Positions 1 through 10,723 of a stretch of 64,000 nucleotides of DNA are shown here, piece by piece. The DNA comes from Kocuria rosea (GTDB lineage Bacteria; Actinomycetota; Actinomycetes; Actinomycetales; Micrococcaceae). Position numbers and translations under genes: made by a program. The notes under the pieces were generated by a model. That model worked only from the letters and a program-made list of their open reading frames with translations. It searched no databases and was not told where the DNA came from. The stretch covers positions 2,480,001 through 2,544,000 of the forward strand of contig NZ_CP035103.1 of the NCBI RefSeq assembly GCF_006094695.1. The letters run 5' to 3'. How positions within the stretch are numbered: position 1 is the first letter of the stretch; the number at the start of each line of letters is the position of its first letter.

Positions 1-369
1 GCCGCCGAGCTCGAGGCGGTCGTGGCCCAGCTCCACGGGCCGGGCACGGACCGGGCCGGGTACTACGACCTCGTGGAGCGCATGGACCGCGCCATCGACG
101 AGGCCACGGCCAATCCGTACCTCACCGCGGCCCAGCGCTCCCTGCGCCTGCACCTGGCCCGGGTGCGCAAGCTCTCCCGCACCAACCCCGACCGGCTCGC
201 GCGCGCCGCCGCCGAGCACGCCCAGATCGCCCGCGCCGTCGCGGAGGGCTCCGAGGAGCTCGCCGAGGCGGCGACCCGTGTGCACCTGGCCAACTCGCTG
301 CAGGCCGTCCTGACCACCCCTGTCCGGGAGTGGGTCCAGCCCGCTCCCCCGCTCGAGGCCGCCGGCTGA
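1..369 (+). CDS. GntR-type regulator, C-terminal part (FCD-like effector domain), partial
   Basis: Only the last 122 residues are present; the gene begins before the window, so the DNA-binding half cannot be seen. The visible part is helical and ends with the pattern [12 protein letters not shown], then VHLANSL about 20 residues later, which resembles the last helices of the FCD ligand-binding domain of FadR-type GntR regulators. It stops 58 bases before prpD on the same strand, so it may be the local regulator of the methylcitrate genes. That role is inference from position. The family call rests on a short helical motif and could be wrong; a TetR-like C-terminal domain is the main alternative. 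Confidence 0.55.
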   Translation, partial: AAELEAVVAQLHGPGTDRAGYYDLVERMDRAIDEATANPYLTAAQRSLRLHLARVRKLSRTNPDRLARAAAEHAQIARAVAEGSEELAEAATRVHLANSLQAVLTTPVREWVQPAPPLEAAG

Positions 370-427
370 GCGCGGACACCCCTTCGACCGCCGCCGGCGG
401 TCGTCCGTCCCCACGAGAGGAACTCCC

Positions 428-1948
428 ATGACCGTTCTCCATTCCGTGCGCGTCCACCCGTCCAAGGACAACCTGCCCCGCGAGGAGCAGCTGGCCTGGA
501 AGATGGCCGAGGTCGCCGCCGACCCGGTCGAGGTCACCCCAGAGGTGACGGAGATGGTGATCAACCGGGTCCTGGACAACGCCTCGGTCGCGATCGCCTC
601 CCTCAACCGCGACCCGATCGTCTCCGCCCGGGACCAGGCCCTGGCCCACGCGCCCACCCCGGGCGGCACGGGCTCGGGCCTCTACGGCGTGGACACCGCC
701 ACCCGCAAGGTCTCCCCCGAGTGGGCGGCGTGGGCCAACGGCGTGGCCGTGCGCGAGCTCGACTACCACGACACGTTCCTGGCCGCCGAGTACTCCCACC
801 CCGGCGACAACATCCCCCCGATCCTGGCCGTGGCCCAGCACGTGGGGGCCACCGGCCACGACCTGGTCCGCGGCATTGCCACCGGCTACGAGCTGCAGGT
901 GGACCTCGTGAAGGCGATCTGCCTGCACGCCCACAAGATCGACCACGTCGCCCACCTCGGCCCCTCCGCGGCCGCCGGGATCGGCACCCTGCTCGGCCTG
1001 CCCGTGGAGACGGTCTTCCACGCCATCGGCCAGGGCCTGCACACCACCACCGCCACCCGCCAGTCCCGCAAGGGCGAGATCTCCACCTGGAAGGCCCACG
1101 CCCCGGCCTTCGCCGGGAAGATGGCCGTGGAGGCCGTGGACCGCGCCATGCGCGGGCAGACCTCCCCCACCCCCATCTACGAGGGCGAGGACGGGGTCAT
1201 CGCCTGGCTGCTGGACGGCCCGGGTGCGGCCTACGAGGTCCCGCTGCCGGCCCCGGGCGAGGCCAAGGCCGCGATCCTGGACACCTACACCAAGGAGCAC
1301 TCGGCGGAGTACCAGGCGCAGGCCTGGATCGACCTGGCCCGCAAGCTGCACCGCGAGCACCCCGAGGCAAAGGACCCCGACAACGTGACCTCGGTGGTGA
1401 TCCGCACCAGCCACCACACCCACTACGTCATCGGCTCCGGGGCCAACGACCCGCAGAAGTACGACCCCACCGCATCGCGGGAGACCCTCGACCACTCGAT
1501 CCCCTACATCTTCACCGTGGCCCTGCAGGACGGCACCTGGCACCACGTGGACTCCTACGCCCCGGAGCGCGCCGGACGCCCGGACACCGTCGAGCTGTGG
1601 CAGAAGGTGACCACCGCCGAGGACCCCGAGTGGACCCGCCGCTACCACTCCCTGGACATCAGCGAGAAGGCCTTCGGCGGGTCGGTGGAGATCACCCTCA
1701 CCGACGGCACCGTGATCACCGACGAGATCGCCGTGGCCGACGCCCACCCGCTGGGCGCCCGCCCGTTCGCCCGCGAGCAGTACGTCACCAAGCTGCGGAC
1801 GCTGGCCGCCGGGATCGTCGCCGACGACGAGCTGGACCGGTTCATCGCCGCCGCCGAGAACCTCCCGGCCCTGGGCGCCGGCGAGCTCGACGCCCTCAAC
1901 GTCACCGCCTCGCATCCCCTGCGCACCGGCACGAAGGGAATCTTCTAA
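428..1948 (+). CDS. prpD: 2-methylcitrate dehydratase (MmgE/PrpD family)
   Basis: Cytosolic enzyme that removes water from 2-methylcitrate in the methylcitrate cycle, the route that burns propionyl-CoA. The 506 residues match the usual length of PrpD, and the protein shows family features such as ELDYHDTF near residue 110, a [12 protein letters not shown] helix near 155 and a C-terminal segment with HPLGARPF. The start is supported by a GAGAGGAA ribosome-binding site just upstream. It is the first gene of a prpD-prpB-prpC run; only 3 bases separate it from prpB, so the genes are almost surely one operon. No hydratase partner (acnB or prpF) is seen here. Confidence 0.95.
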   Translation: MTVLHSVRVHPSKDNLPREEQLAWKMAEVAADPVEVTPEVTEMVINRVLDNASVAIASLNRDPIVSARDQALAHAPTPGGTGSGLYGVDTATRKVSPEWAAWANGVAVRELDYHDTFLAAEYSHPGDNIPPILAVAQHVGATGHDLVRGIATGYELQVDLVKAICLHAHKIDHVAHLGPSAAAGIGTLLGLPVETVFHAIGQGLHTTTATRQSRKGEISTWKAHAPAFAGKMAVEAVDRAMRGQTSPTPIYEGEDGVIAWLLDGPGAAYEVPLPAPGEAKAAILDTYTKEHSAEYQAQAWIDLARKLHREHPEAKDPDNVTSVVIRTSHHTHYVIGSGANDPQKYDPTASRETLDHSIPYIFTVALQDGTWHHVDSYAPERAGRPDTVELWQKVTTAEDPEWTRRYHSLDISEKAFGGSVEITLTDGTVITDEIAVADAHPLGARPFAREQYVTKLRTLAAGIVADDELDRFIAAAENLPALGAGELDALNVTASHPLRTGTKGIF

Positions 1949-1951
1949 GCC

Positions 1952-2860
1952 ATGCTGTTCTCCACCACCACCCCCGAGGCCAAGCGGATCGCCCTGCGCG
2001 AGATGCTGGCCGGCCCGTCCACCGTCCGCTTCCCCGGCGCCTACACCCCGCTGTCCACGAAGCTCATCCAGGAGCAGGGCTTCGACGGCGTCTACATCTC
2101 CGGGGCCGTACTCGCCAACGAGCTCGGCTTCCCCGACATCGGGCTCACCGCCCTGCCCGAGGTGGCCGCCCGGGCCGGGCAGATCGCCCGGGTGACCGAC
2201 CTGCCGTGCCTCGTCGACGCCGACACCGGCTTCGGCGAGCCCATGAACGTGGCCCGCACCGTCCAGGAGCTCGAGAACGCCGGCCTGGCCGGGTGCCACA
2301 TCGAGGACCAGTTCAACCCCAAGCGCTGCGGCCACCTGGACGGCAAGAACGTCGTGGACCTGGCCACCGCCGTCAAGCGGATCCGGGCCGCCGCCGAGGC
2401 CCGCCGGGACCCGAACTTCCTGATCATGGCCCGCACCGACATCCGCGGCGTCGAGGGCCTGGACGCCGCCACCGACCGGGCGAAGGCCCTGGTGGACGCC
2501 GGGGCGGACGCGATCTTCCCCGAGGCCATGGCCGACCTGTCCGAGTTCGAGGCGATGCGGGCCGCGGTGGACGTGCCGATCCTGGCGAACATGACCGAGT
2601 TCGGGAAGTCGCAGCTGTTCACCGCCGACCAGCTCCAGGACGCCGGGGTGAACATGATCATCTACCCGGTGACCCTGATGCGCGCCGCCCTGGGCGCCAT
2701 GGAGCGCGTGCTGGACACCCTCCGCACCGACGGCACCCAGGAGGCGGCCGTGCCGGAGATGCTCACTCGCGCCCGGCTCTACGAACTGGTGGACTACAAC
2801 GGGTACAACCAGTTCGACTCCGGGGTCTTCGACTTCGAGGTCCCCGGGCTGCACCACTGA
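1952..2860 (+). CDS. prpB: methylisocitrate lyase
   Basis: Splits 2-methylisocitrate into pyruvate and succinate, the last step of the methylcitrate cycle. At 302 residues it has the normal length of this branch of the isocitrate lyase/PEP mutase superfamily. The metal- and substrate-binding DADTGFG lies at about residues 89-95, and the catalytic loop reads KRCGH at about 124-128, the signature of PrpB (KKCGH or KRCGH) with the active cysteine. It starts 3 bases after the prpD stop and ends 37 bases before prpC. The combination of loop motif and neighbours makes confusion with isocitrate lyase or carboxyphosphonoenolpyruvate mutase unlikely. Confidence 0.95.
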   Translation: MLFSTTTPEAKRIALREMLAGPSTVRFPGAYTPLSTKLIQEQGFDGVYISGAVLANELGFPDIGLTALPEVAARAGQIARVTDLPCLVDADTGFGEPMNVARTVQELENAGLAGCHIEDQFNPKRCGHLDGKNVVDLATAVKRIRAAAEARRDPNFLIMARTDIRGVEGLDAATDRAKALVDAGADAIFPEAMADLSEFEAMRAAVDVPILANMTEFGKSQLFTADQLQDAGVNMIIYPVTLMRAALGAMERVLDTLRTDGTQEAAVPEMLTRARLYELVDYNGYNQFDSGVFDFEVPGLHH

Positions 2861-2897
2861 CCGCACCCACCGCACCGACCACGTGAAGGAGACCACC

Positions 2898-4040
2898 ATG
2901 ACCGAGACCCAGAGCGAGGTCCACAAGGGACTGGCCGGCGTCGTCGCCGACTACACGGCCATCTCCAAGGTCAACCCGGACACCAACTCCCTGCTCTACC
3001 GCGGCTATCCCGTCCAGGAGCTCGCGGCGAACTGCTCCTTCGAGCAGGTCGCCCTGCTGCTGTGGAACGGGGAGCTGCCCACGGACGAGGAGCTGGCGGA
3101 GTTCCGGGCCCGGGAGCGGGAGCACCGGGCGCTGACGCCCGAGCTCAAGGCGATCATCGACGCCCTGCCGACCACCTGCCACCCCATGGACGTGTGCCGC
3201 ACCGCGGCCTCCGTCCTGGGCGCCCAGGACCCGCAGGCCGAGGACTCCTCCCCCGCGGCGAACCTGGCCAAGGCGCAGAAGCTGTTCGCGGCGATGCCCG
3301 CCGTCGTCTGCTACGACCAGCGCCGACGCCGCGGCCAGGACGTGGTGGCCCCGCGCGACGACCTCGACTACTCGGCGAACTTCCTGTGGATGGCCTTCGG
3401 CGAGGAGGCCGACCCCCAGGTCGTCGAGGCGTTCAACGTGTCGATGATCCTCTACGCCGAGCACTCCTTCAACGCCTCGACGTTCACGGCCCGGGTGGTG
3501 ACCTCGACCCTGTCGGACCTGCACTCGGCGGTCACGGCCGCCATCGGCGCGCTCAAGGGCCCGCTGCACGGCGGGGCCAACGAGGCCGTCATGGAGACGT
3601 TCGTGGAACTGGGCATCCGCAAGGAGGAGACCGAGGCCGAGGCCGAGACCCGCGCCAAGGCCTGGATGGACGAGGCCCTGGCGGCGAAGAAGAAGGTCAT
3701 GGGCTTCGGCCACCGCGTGTACAAGCACGGTGACTCGCGGGTGCCCACCATGAAGGCGGCCCTGGACACGATGGTCGCCCACTACGGCCGGGGCGAGCTG
3801 CTGGGCCTGTACAACGGGCTCGAGCGGTCCATGGACCAGGCGAAGGGCATCAAGCCCAACCTCGACTACCCCGCCGGTCCCACCTACTGGCTCATGGGCT
3901 TCGACATCCCCACGTTCACCCCGCTGTTCGTGGCCGCCCGGATCACCGGCTGGACCGCGCACGTCATGGAGCAGGTGGCCGCCAACTCCCTGATCCGCCC
4001 GCTGTCCGAGTACAACGGCCCGGACGAGCGGCACCTGTAG
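2898..4040 (+). CDS. prpC: 2-methylcitrate synthase (citrate synthase family)
   Basis: Condenses propionyl-CoA with oxaloacetate and so feeds prpD and prpB. I chose the ATG at 2898 rather than the in-frame GTG at 2883 because AAGGAGA, a strong ribosome-binding site, lies between them; this gives 380 residues, usual for the family. Citrate synthase catalytic residues are in place: the histidine of GPLHGGANE (about 224), the histidine of GFGHRVYKHGD (about 272) and the aspartate of NLDYPAG (about 323). Its place after prpB, rather than alone, argues for the methylcitrate enzyme over a TCA-cycle citrate synthase, though such enzymes often accept acetyl-CoA too. Confidence 0.93.
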   Translation: MTETQSEVHKGLAGVVADYTAISKVNPDTNSLLYRGYPVQELAANCSFEQVALLLWNGELPTDEELAEFRAREREHRALTPELKAIIDALPTTCHPMDVCRTAASVLGAQDPQAEDSSPAANLAKAQKLFAAMPAVVCYDQRRRRGQDVVAPRDDLDYSANFLWMAFGEEADPQVVEAFNVSMILYAEHSFNASTFTARVVTSTLSDLHSAVTAAIGALKGPLHGGANEAVMETFVELGIRKEETEAEAETRAKAWMDEALAAKKKVMGFGHRVYKHGDSRVPTMKAALDTMVAHYGRGELLGLYNGLERSMDQAKGIKPNLDYPAGPTYWLMGFDIPTFTPLFVAARITGWTAHVMEQVAANSLIRPLSEYNGPDERHL

Positions 4041-4074
4041 CGCGCCGGGCGGGCGGGGGCGGGACGCGGCGGGC

Positions 4075-5283
4075 TCAGTAGGTGGGCGCCGCGGGCAGCC
4101 CCATGTAGTGCTCGAGCGTGGGGATGTCCTGGTCGACCATGCCGGAGGCCACGTGCACGCCGACGTAGCGCAGGTGCCACGGCTCGTAGGCGTAGCCCGT
4201 GGTCGCGGTCCGGCCGCGGGGATACCGCACGACGAAGCCGTGCTCGTGGGCGTGCTCGCGCGCCCACGCCCCGGCCGGGGTCCCCTCGAAGCAGCTCTGC
4301 AGACCGCACTCCCCGCTCGGGTCGCCGATGTCCATGACCAGCCCGGTCTGGTGCTCGCTGTGACCCGGCCTCGCCGAGATCAGGTCCGCCTGCGCCTGCC
4401 CGTAGCGCGCCACGTAGTCGCGGTAGAGGCCGGCCTGCGTGGCGTAGGAGCGGTAGCCGCTGACCGCGGTCAGGGGCGCCCCGTCCGCCGCCGCGGCCCG
4501 CTGCATCCGCCGGAACGCCGCGGCGGCGTCCGCCCGCAGGAGCTGCCCGCCCACGGACTCGAGGGGGCGCGGCACGTGGTCGGCCGGGTCGAGGGGGCGG
4601 CGCTTGTTGACGACGACGTACACCGACGCGGCACGGTCGATCTCCCGGACCACCCGGGTTCCGGCGCCGCGGGCCCAGCTGACGGACCCGCGCTGGAAGG
4701 TCTGACGGCAGCCGCCGCCCGTGCAGGACTCCGCCGAGACCGGATACCCCAGGGCGCCGTGCTCCGCGCCGTGGCGCAGCCAGGCCGCCCGGATGCCGCC
4801 GCCGGTGGGATGCGCCCCGCTCGGCCGCGACCACACCACGACCCCGCCCTCGAAGGCCTGGTGGCAGCCGGCGTCGCGCAGTCCGCACACCTCACGGCCC
4901 ACGGGGTAGCCCAGCGGCCCCCGCTCGTGGTCCTGCGCGGCCCACGCCGCACGGATCGCACCCCACGTGGGACGGGCCCCGGTCCGCGGGGACCAGTGGA
5001 TGGTCCCGCGCTCGAACTTCTGGTAGCAGCCGCCCCGGACGAGCCCGCACCGCTCGGCCCCCAGGGCCCGGCCGAGCCGGCCGTCCGCTCCCCCGAGCCG
5101 CTGGTGCTCGGCCTGGATCGCCGTGGCCCCGAACGCCGGGGTGACCAGGCCGGGGAGGATCAGTCCCGGGAGGGCCAGTCCCAGGGCGAACAGCAGGACG
5201 AGCAGCGTCCGGCCCGTCCGCCCGGTCCTCCGCGTGCTGGGCTGCGTGGTCTGCCGTGTGCTGTGCCGCGTGGTCTCGCGCAT
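4075..5283 (-). CDS. secreted VanY-type D-Ala-D-Ala carboxypeptidase with LGFP-like repeats
   Basis: Probable cell-wall peptidase. Residues 27-52 form a hydrophobic export signal after an arginine/threonine-rich start. Residues about 58-210 hold three repeats of about 55 residues related to LGFP repeats (LGYP at 124 and 179), a module that binds the actinobacterial wall; each repeat carries a close cysteine pair (C79/C86, C133/C140, C187/C192). The C-terminal half is a peptidase M15B/VanY domain with all zinc ligands: H311 and D318 in SEHQTGLVMD and H370 in EPWH. The gene faces prpC with 34 bases between the stops and starts 128 bases downstream of xerD on the same strand. The exact wall bond cut is not shown by sequence. 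Confidence 0.88.
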   Translation of the reverse strand: MRETTRHSTRQTTQPSTRRTGRTGRTLLVLLFALGLALPGLILPGLVTPAFGATAIQAEHQRLGGADGRLGRALGAERCGLVRGGCYQKFERGTIHWSPRTGARPTWGAIRAAWAAQDHERGPLGYPVGREVCGLRDAGCHQAFEGGVVVWSRPSGAHPTGGGIRAAWLRHGAEHGALGYPVSAESCTGGGCRQTFQRGSVSWARGAGTRVVREIDRAASVYVVVNKRRPLDPADHVPRPLESVGGQLLRADAAAAFRRMQRAAAADGAPLTAVSGYRSYATQAGLYRDYVARYGQAQADLISARPGHSEHQTGLVMDIGDPSGECGLQSCFEGTPAGAWAREHAHEHGFVVRYPRGRTATTGYAYEPWHLRYVGVHVASGMVDQDIPTLEHYMGLPAAPTY

Positions 5284-5411
5284 GACGTCCCCGTCCGTCC
5301 GCCGAGCGGAGCGCTCGGGCGTGCGTCCAGGCTAGGCCGCCGGCGGGCCTTCCCGAAAGCACCGGCGCGTGTGTGACCCCGCCGGGACGCGCTGCCGGTG
5401 ACCCGCCCCGG

Positions 5412-6443
5412 CTACCGGGCGCGGGGGTGGGCTGCGGCGTAGACCTCGCGCAGGGAGTCGACGGTCACCAGGGTGTAGACCTGGGTGGTGCTGACCGACG
5501 CGTGGCCGAGCAGCTCCTGGACGACCCGCAGGTCGGCGCCGCCCTCGAGGAGGTGGGTCGCGAAGGAGTGGCGCAGCGTGTGCGGGGTGATCCGGTCGCC
5601 CAGGCCCACCCGCTCCGCCGCGCTCTTCACCGTGGTCCACGCCGTCTGGCGGCTGATCCGCTCGCCCCGGGCGTTGAGGAACAGCGCGGGGGTGCCTCGT
5701 CCCCGGGCGGCGAGCGCGGGCCGGCCCCGCACGAGCCACTCGTCCACGGCGCGCACGGCCCAGGAGCCGAGCGGCACCATCCGTTCCTTGCCGCCCTTGC
5801 CGAACAGCCGCACGAAGGGCATCCCCGCTCCGCTCTCCTCCGGTTCCCCGCTGCGGCGCACGGCCCGGGAGAGGTCGTCGACGTCGAGGCCGGTCGCCTC
5901 CGAGATCCGGGCGCCCGTCGAGTAGAGCAGCTCCAGCAGCGCCCGGTCGCGCAGCTGCTGGGGGGTGTCGGTGCCGGTCGACTCGAGCAGCGCGGTGACC
6001 TGCTCGACCGGGACGGCCTTGGGCAGGCGCATCCCGGGCGTGGGCGGCTGGACGGGGGCCGCGGGGTCCGTGCGCGTCATCCCCTCGAGGACCCAGAACC
6101 GGTGGGCGCCCCGGACCGCGACGAGGGTGCGGGCGGCGCTGCGGGTGCTCAGGGGCGCGCTGTCCTGCGACCCGGCGGACAGGTCCCGGAGGAAGTCGCG
6201 CACGTGACCGGTGGTGATGCCCTCCGGGGTGGTCACGGGCGGGTCCGTCCGCTCGCGGAGGTGCTCGGCGTAGCGGCGCAGGTCCCGGCGGTAGGCGGCC
6301 AGCGTGTTGGCGGCCAGCCCCCGTTCGACGGCCAGGTGCTGCAGATAGCGCTCCAGGGCGCGGTCGAGCGCGTCGCCGGGGTGGTCACCGGACGGGGCGC
6401 CGGGCGAGGTCCCGGACGTCCCGCCGGTGGGGAGGCCGGTCAC
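5412..6443 (-). CDS. xerD: tyrosine recombinase XerD
   Basis: Site-specific recombinase that with XerC resolves chromosome dimers at dif. I place the start at GTG 6443, whose GTGA overlaps the NUDIX stop; this gives 343 residues, slightly longer than usual because of a Gly/Pro-rich tip of about 20 residues. The N-terminal SAM-like core-binding domain (about 25-125) is followed by the catalytic domain with R179 (TGARISE), K219 (GKGGKER), H288 and R291 (HTLRH), H314 (LGHAS) and the nucleophile Y323 (TTQVYT). A longer open frame upstream is the shadow of the NUDIX gene. The order pyrG-NUDIX-xerD is the one known in M. tuberculosis and supports XerD over XerC. Confidence 0.93.
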   Translation of the reverse strand: MTGLPTGGTSGTSPGAPSGDHPGDALDRALERYLQHLAVERGLAANTLAAYRRDLRRYAEHLRERTDPPVTTPEGITTGHVRDFLRDLSAGSQDSAPLSTRSAARTLVAVRGAHRFWVLEGMTRTDPAAPVQPPTPGMRLPKAVPVEQVTALLESTGTDTPQQLRDRALLELLYSTGARISEATGLDVDDLSRAVRRSGEPEESGAGMPFVRLFGKGGKERMVPLGSWAVRAVDEWLVRGRPALAARGRGTPALFLNARGERISRQTAWTTVKSAAERVGLGDRITPHTLRHSFATHLLEGGADLRVVQELLGHASVSTTQVYTLVTVDSLREVYAAAHPRAR

Positions 6444-7093
6444 CGGAGGTCGGGGTGACCGGGCCACGGGGCGTCGGCCGGGCGCAGGGACCGGTAGCCC
6501 TCCGCCCGGGCGGCGTGGGCGGCAAGGACCCCGATCACCGCGGCGGGCGAGTTCAGCCGGCCCTCCAGCACCGCCCGCACCGCTCCGTCGAGCGGGACCC
6601 ACGCCCCGTGGATCTCCGCCTCCTCGCCGTCCCGCTCGTGGAGCTCGTGGTCGGGGACGTCGCTGAGACCACGGGCCAGGAAGATCCGGTTGGCCTCCGA
6701 GGAGGAACCGGGGCTGTTGTGGAAGTCCACGAGCACGTCCCAGCGCTCGGCCCGCAGGTCGGCCTCCTCCGCGAGCTCCCGCTGGGCCGCCACGGCGGGG
6801 TCCTCCCCCTCGACGTCGAGCAGGCCGGCGGGGATCTCCCACATGGTCATCCCGACCGGCCGGCGGTACTGGTTGATCAGGAACACCTCGTCGCGGTCGT
6901 TGAGCACGAGCACGGACACCGCGCCGGGGTGGGTGATGTAGTCGCGCCGCAGCGGGTCCTCCCCCCGGGCGAGCTCGAACTCGTCGCGCCGGACGTCCCA
7001 GATGAAGCCCTCGTAGACCGTCTCGGAGGCCACCGTGCGGCGGACGCTGAGCTGGTCGGAGAGCTCCTCGGGTGCGAGGTGGCGGATGTCCAT
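6440..7093 (-). CDS. NUDIX hydrolase, ADP-ribose pyrophosphatase type
   Basis: Predicted to cut ADP-ribose into AMP and ribose 5-phosphate, a housecleaning reaction. The ATG at 7093 is preceded by AAAGGGA at good spacing and gives 217 residues. The NUDIX box runs from [11 protein letters not shown] to RELAEEADL (about residues 90-115) with the RE..EE core intact; the loop between the first glycine and glutamate is one residue longer than the consensus, as in the M. tuberculosis enzyme next to xerD. The gene follows a strong terminator after pyrG and is coupled to xerD by a GTGA overlap, so it probably has its own promoter and forms a two-gene unit with xerD. Confidence 0.9.
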   Translation of the reverse strand: MDIRHLAPEELSDQLSVRRTVASETVYEGFIWDVRRDEFELARGEDPLRRDYITHPGAVSVLVLNDRDEVFLINQYRRPVGMTMWEIPAGLLDVEGEDPAVAAQRELAEEADLRAERWDVLVDFHNSPGSSSEANRIFLARGLSDVPDHELHERDGEEAEIHGAWVPLDGAVRAVLEGRLNSPAAVIGVLAAHAARAEGYRSLRPADAPWPGHPDLR

Positions 7094-7162
7094 GGGGTCC
7101 CTTTCGGAGCGGCCGCCGTCGCGGGGCGACGGGAGCGGCGGGCGGGGTGCGGGTGGGGAGAC

Positions 7163-7202
7163 GGTGCAGGCGCCGGTCCTCGCGAGGACCGGCGCCTGCA
7201 CC
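7163..7202 (-). terminator. perfect 40-bp palindrome, probable pyrG terminator
   Basis: GGTGCAGGCGCCGGTCCTCG is followed directly by its exact reverse complement, so the RNA can form a stem of up to 18 pairs with a tiny loop. It lies 30 bases after the pyrG stop. There is no T tract, as is common for terminators in GC-rich actinobacteria. Confidence 0.75.
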
Positions 7203-7231
7203 GGGACGCCCGTGCGGTGACGGGCGGGGGC

Positions 7232-8956
<1,725 letters not shown>

Positions 8957-9010
8957 TCTTGTCCGCTCAGGACGTCGGTTGCGTGCTGGGGATCACCGGG
9001 CGGCGGCACC

Positions 9011-10723
9011 TCAGAGCACCGCGCCGCGGACGAGCTCCCGGGCGTGCTCACGGGCCGCCGCGGAGTCCTCGTGGCCGGCGAGCATGCGGGCGAGCTCCAC
9101 CACGCGCTCCTCCGCGTCGAGCACGCGCACGTCGCTGACCGTGGCGTCCGTGCTCTTGGTGACGAGGATGTGCTGGTCGGCGAACGCCGCGACCTGCGGC
9201 AGGTGCGTCACCACGAGGACCTGGACGTGCTGGGCGAGCATCTTCAGCCGGCGGCCGATCTCCACGGCGGCCTTGCCGCCCACCCCCGAGTCCACCTCGT
9301 CGAAGACGAAGGTGGGCACGGGGTCCACGGCGGCGAGGACCACCTCGATGGCGAGCATGAGGCGGGACAGCTCACCGCCGGAGGCGCCCTTGCCGAGGGG
9401 CCGGGGCGCGGCGGCGGCGTGCGGTCTGAGGAGGAACGAGATCTCGTCCCTCCCGTGGCCGGAGAACTCCTCGGTGGGCTCGACCTCGATGACGAGGGAG
9501 GCGTTGGGCATGGCCAGTGCCGTGAGCTCGGAGCTGACGGCACCGGAGAGCCGGTGGGCGGCGTCCCGGCGCCGTTCGGTCATCCGCGCGGCCAGCTCGC
9601 TCAGCTCGGCGTGCAGCTGCTCGAGCCGCGCCCGGAGCTCCTGCTCCCGCGCGGGGTCGTCCGTCAGCTCGTCGAGGCGCGCCCGCGAGCGCCCCGCCCA
9701 GTCGAGGACCTCGTCCACGGTGGCGCCGTACTTGCGGGTCAGGGACTTGAGCTTGGCCCGCCGGGACTCCACCTCGGCCAGGCGGGCGGGGCCCTCGTCG
9801 TCGAGCCCCGAGGCGTAGCCCGAGAGGTCCGCGGCGATGTCGTTGACGAGCACGGCCAGCTCGGCGACCCGCCCCGACAGCTCCTCGAGATCACGGTCGG
9901 AGCCGGCCTCCTGCTCCAGGGCCCGGTGCGCCGCCGCCACGAGGGCGGTCGCGTCCGGGGTGTCGGCGTCGGCGAACTCCCCGCCGCTCAGAGCGGCGTG
10001 GGCCGTGAGGGCGGCGGCGCGCAGCTGCTCGAGGTTGGTCAGCTTCTGGCTCTCCTGGTCGAGGCGCTCGTCCTCGCCGGGCTGGGGGTCCACGGCGTCG
10101 ATCTCCTCGAGGGCGCCCTGCAGGCTCTGCGCCTCGAGGGCGCGTTCGCGGCCGTGCTCGGTGACCTCGCGCAGGGTCTGCTGCACGGAGCGGTACTCGG
10201 CGAGGCGCTCCCGGTAGCGGCGCAGCTCGGCGGCCAGCTCCTCCCCCGCGTACTGGTCCAGGGCGTGGCGCTGGGCGGCCGGGGACCTCAGCCGCAGCTG
10301 GTCGGACTGGCCGTGCACCGCCACCAGGGTCTGGCCCACCGCGGAGAGGGTGCCCACGGGAGCGGAGCGGCCACCGACGTGGGCGCGGCTGCGCCCCTCC
10401 GCGGTCACCGTCCGCGCGACGGTGACGAGGGCCTCCTCGGCGTCCCCGACGGCCTCGACGTCGACCGCGCCGCCGGCGTCCTCGACGAGGACCGCGGCGG
10501 GATGGCCGGCCGGCACCCGCACGACGGCCTCGGCGACGGCCTTGGGCGCCCCGGAGCGCACGGCGCCGGCGTCGGAGCGGTTGCCCAGCAGCATCCCGAG
10601 GGCGGTCACCACCATGGTCTTGCCCGCGCCGGTCTCACCGGAGAGGATGCTCAGCCCCGGGCCGAGGGGCAGCACGGCGTCGGTGATGACCCCGAGGTCG
10701 TGGATGCGGATCTCCTCGATCAT
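9011..10723 (-). CDS. recN: DNA repair protein RecN
   Basis: SMC-like ATPase that gathers broken DNA ends for recombinational repair. The Walker A motif GETGAGKT is at residues 29-36, coiled-coil regions rich in Leu, Glu and Arg fill about 170-350, and the C-terminal half carries the ABC signature (GASGGELSRLMLA) and Walker B (FVFDEVDSGVGG). The 570 residues are the normal length. The start ATG overlaps the nadK stop by 4 bases, the same pairing as in other actinobacteria, and 54 bases separate its stop from the longest pyrG frame. Confidence 0.96.
   Translation of the reverse strand: MIEEIRIHDLGVITDAVLPLGPGLSILSGETGAGKTMVVTALGMLLGNRSDAGAVRSGAPKAVAEAVVRVPAGHPAAVLVEDAGGAVDVEAVGDAEEALVTVARTVTAEGRSRAHVGGRSAPVGTLSAVGQTLVAVHGQSDQLRLRSPAAQRHALDQYAGEELAAELRRYRERLAEYRSVQQTLREVTEHGRERALEAQSLQGALEEIDAVDPQPGEDERLDQESQKLTNLEQLRAAALTAHAALSGGEFADADTPDATALVAAAHRALEQEAGSDRDLEELSGRVAELAVLVNDIAADLSGYASGLDDEGPARLAEVESRRAKLKSLTRKYGATVDEVLDWAGRSRARLDELTDDPAREQELRARLEQLHAELSELAARMTERRRDAAHRLSGAVSSELTALAMPNASLVIEVEPTEEFSGHGRDEISFLLRPHAAAAPRPLGKGASGGELSRLMLAIEVVLAAVDPVPTFVFDEVDSGVGGKAAVEIGRRLKMLAQHVQVLVVTHLPQVAAFADQHILVTKSTDATVSDVRVLDAEERVVELARMLAGHEDSAAAREHARELVRGAVL

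Noticed and set aside
122..2926. Open frame of 934 codons on the minus strand
   Set aside because: Antisense to prpD and prpB, which are clear genes. No ribosome-binding site or domain.
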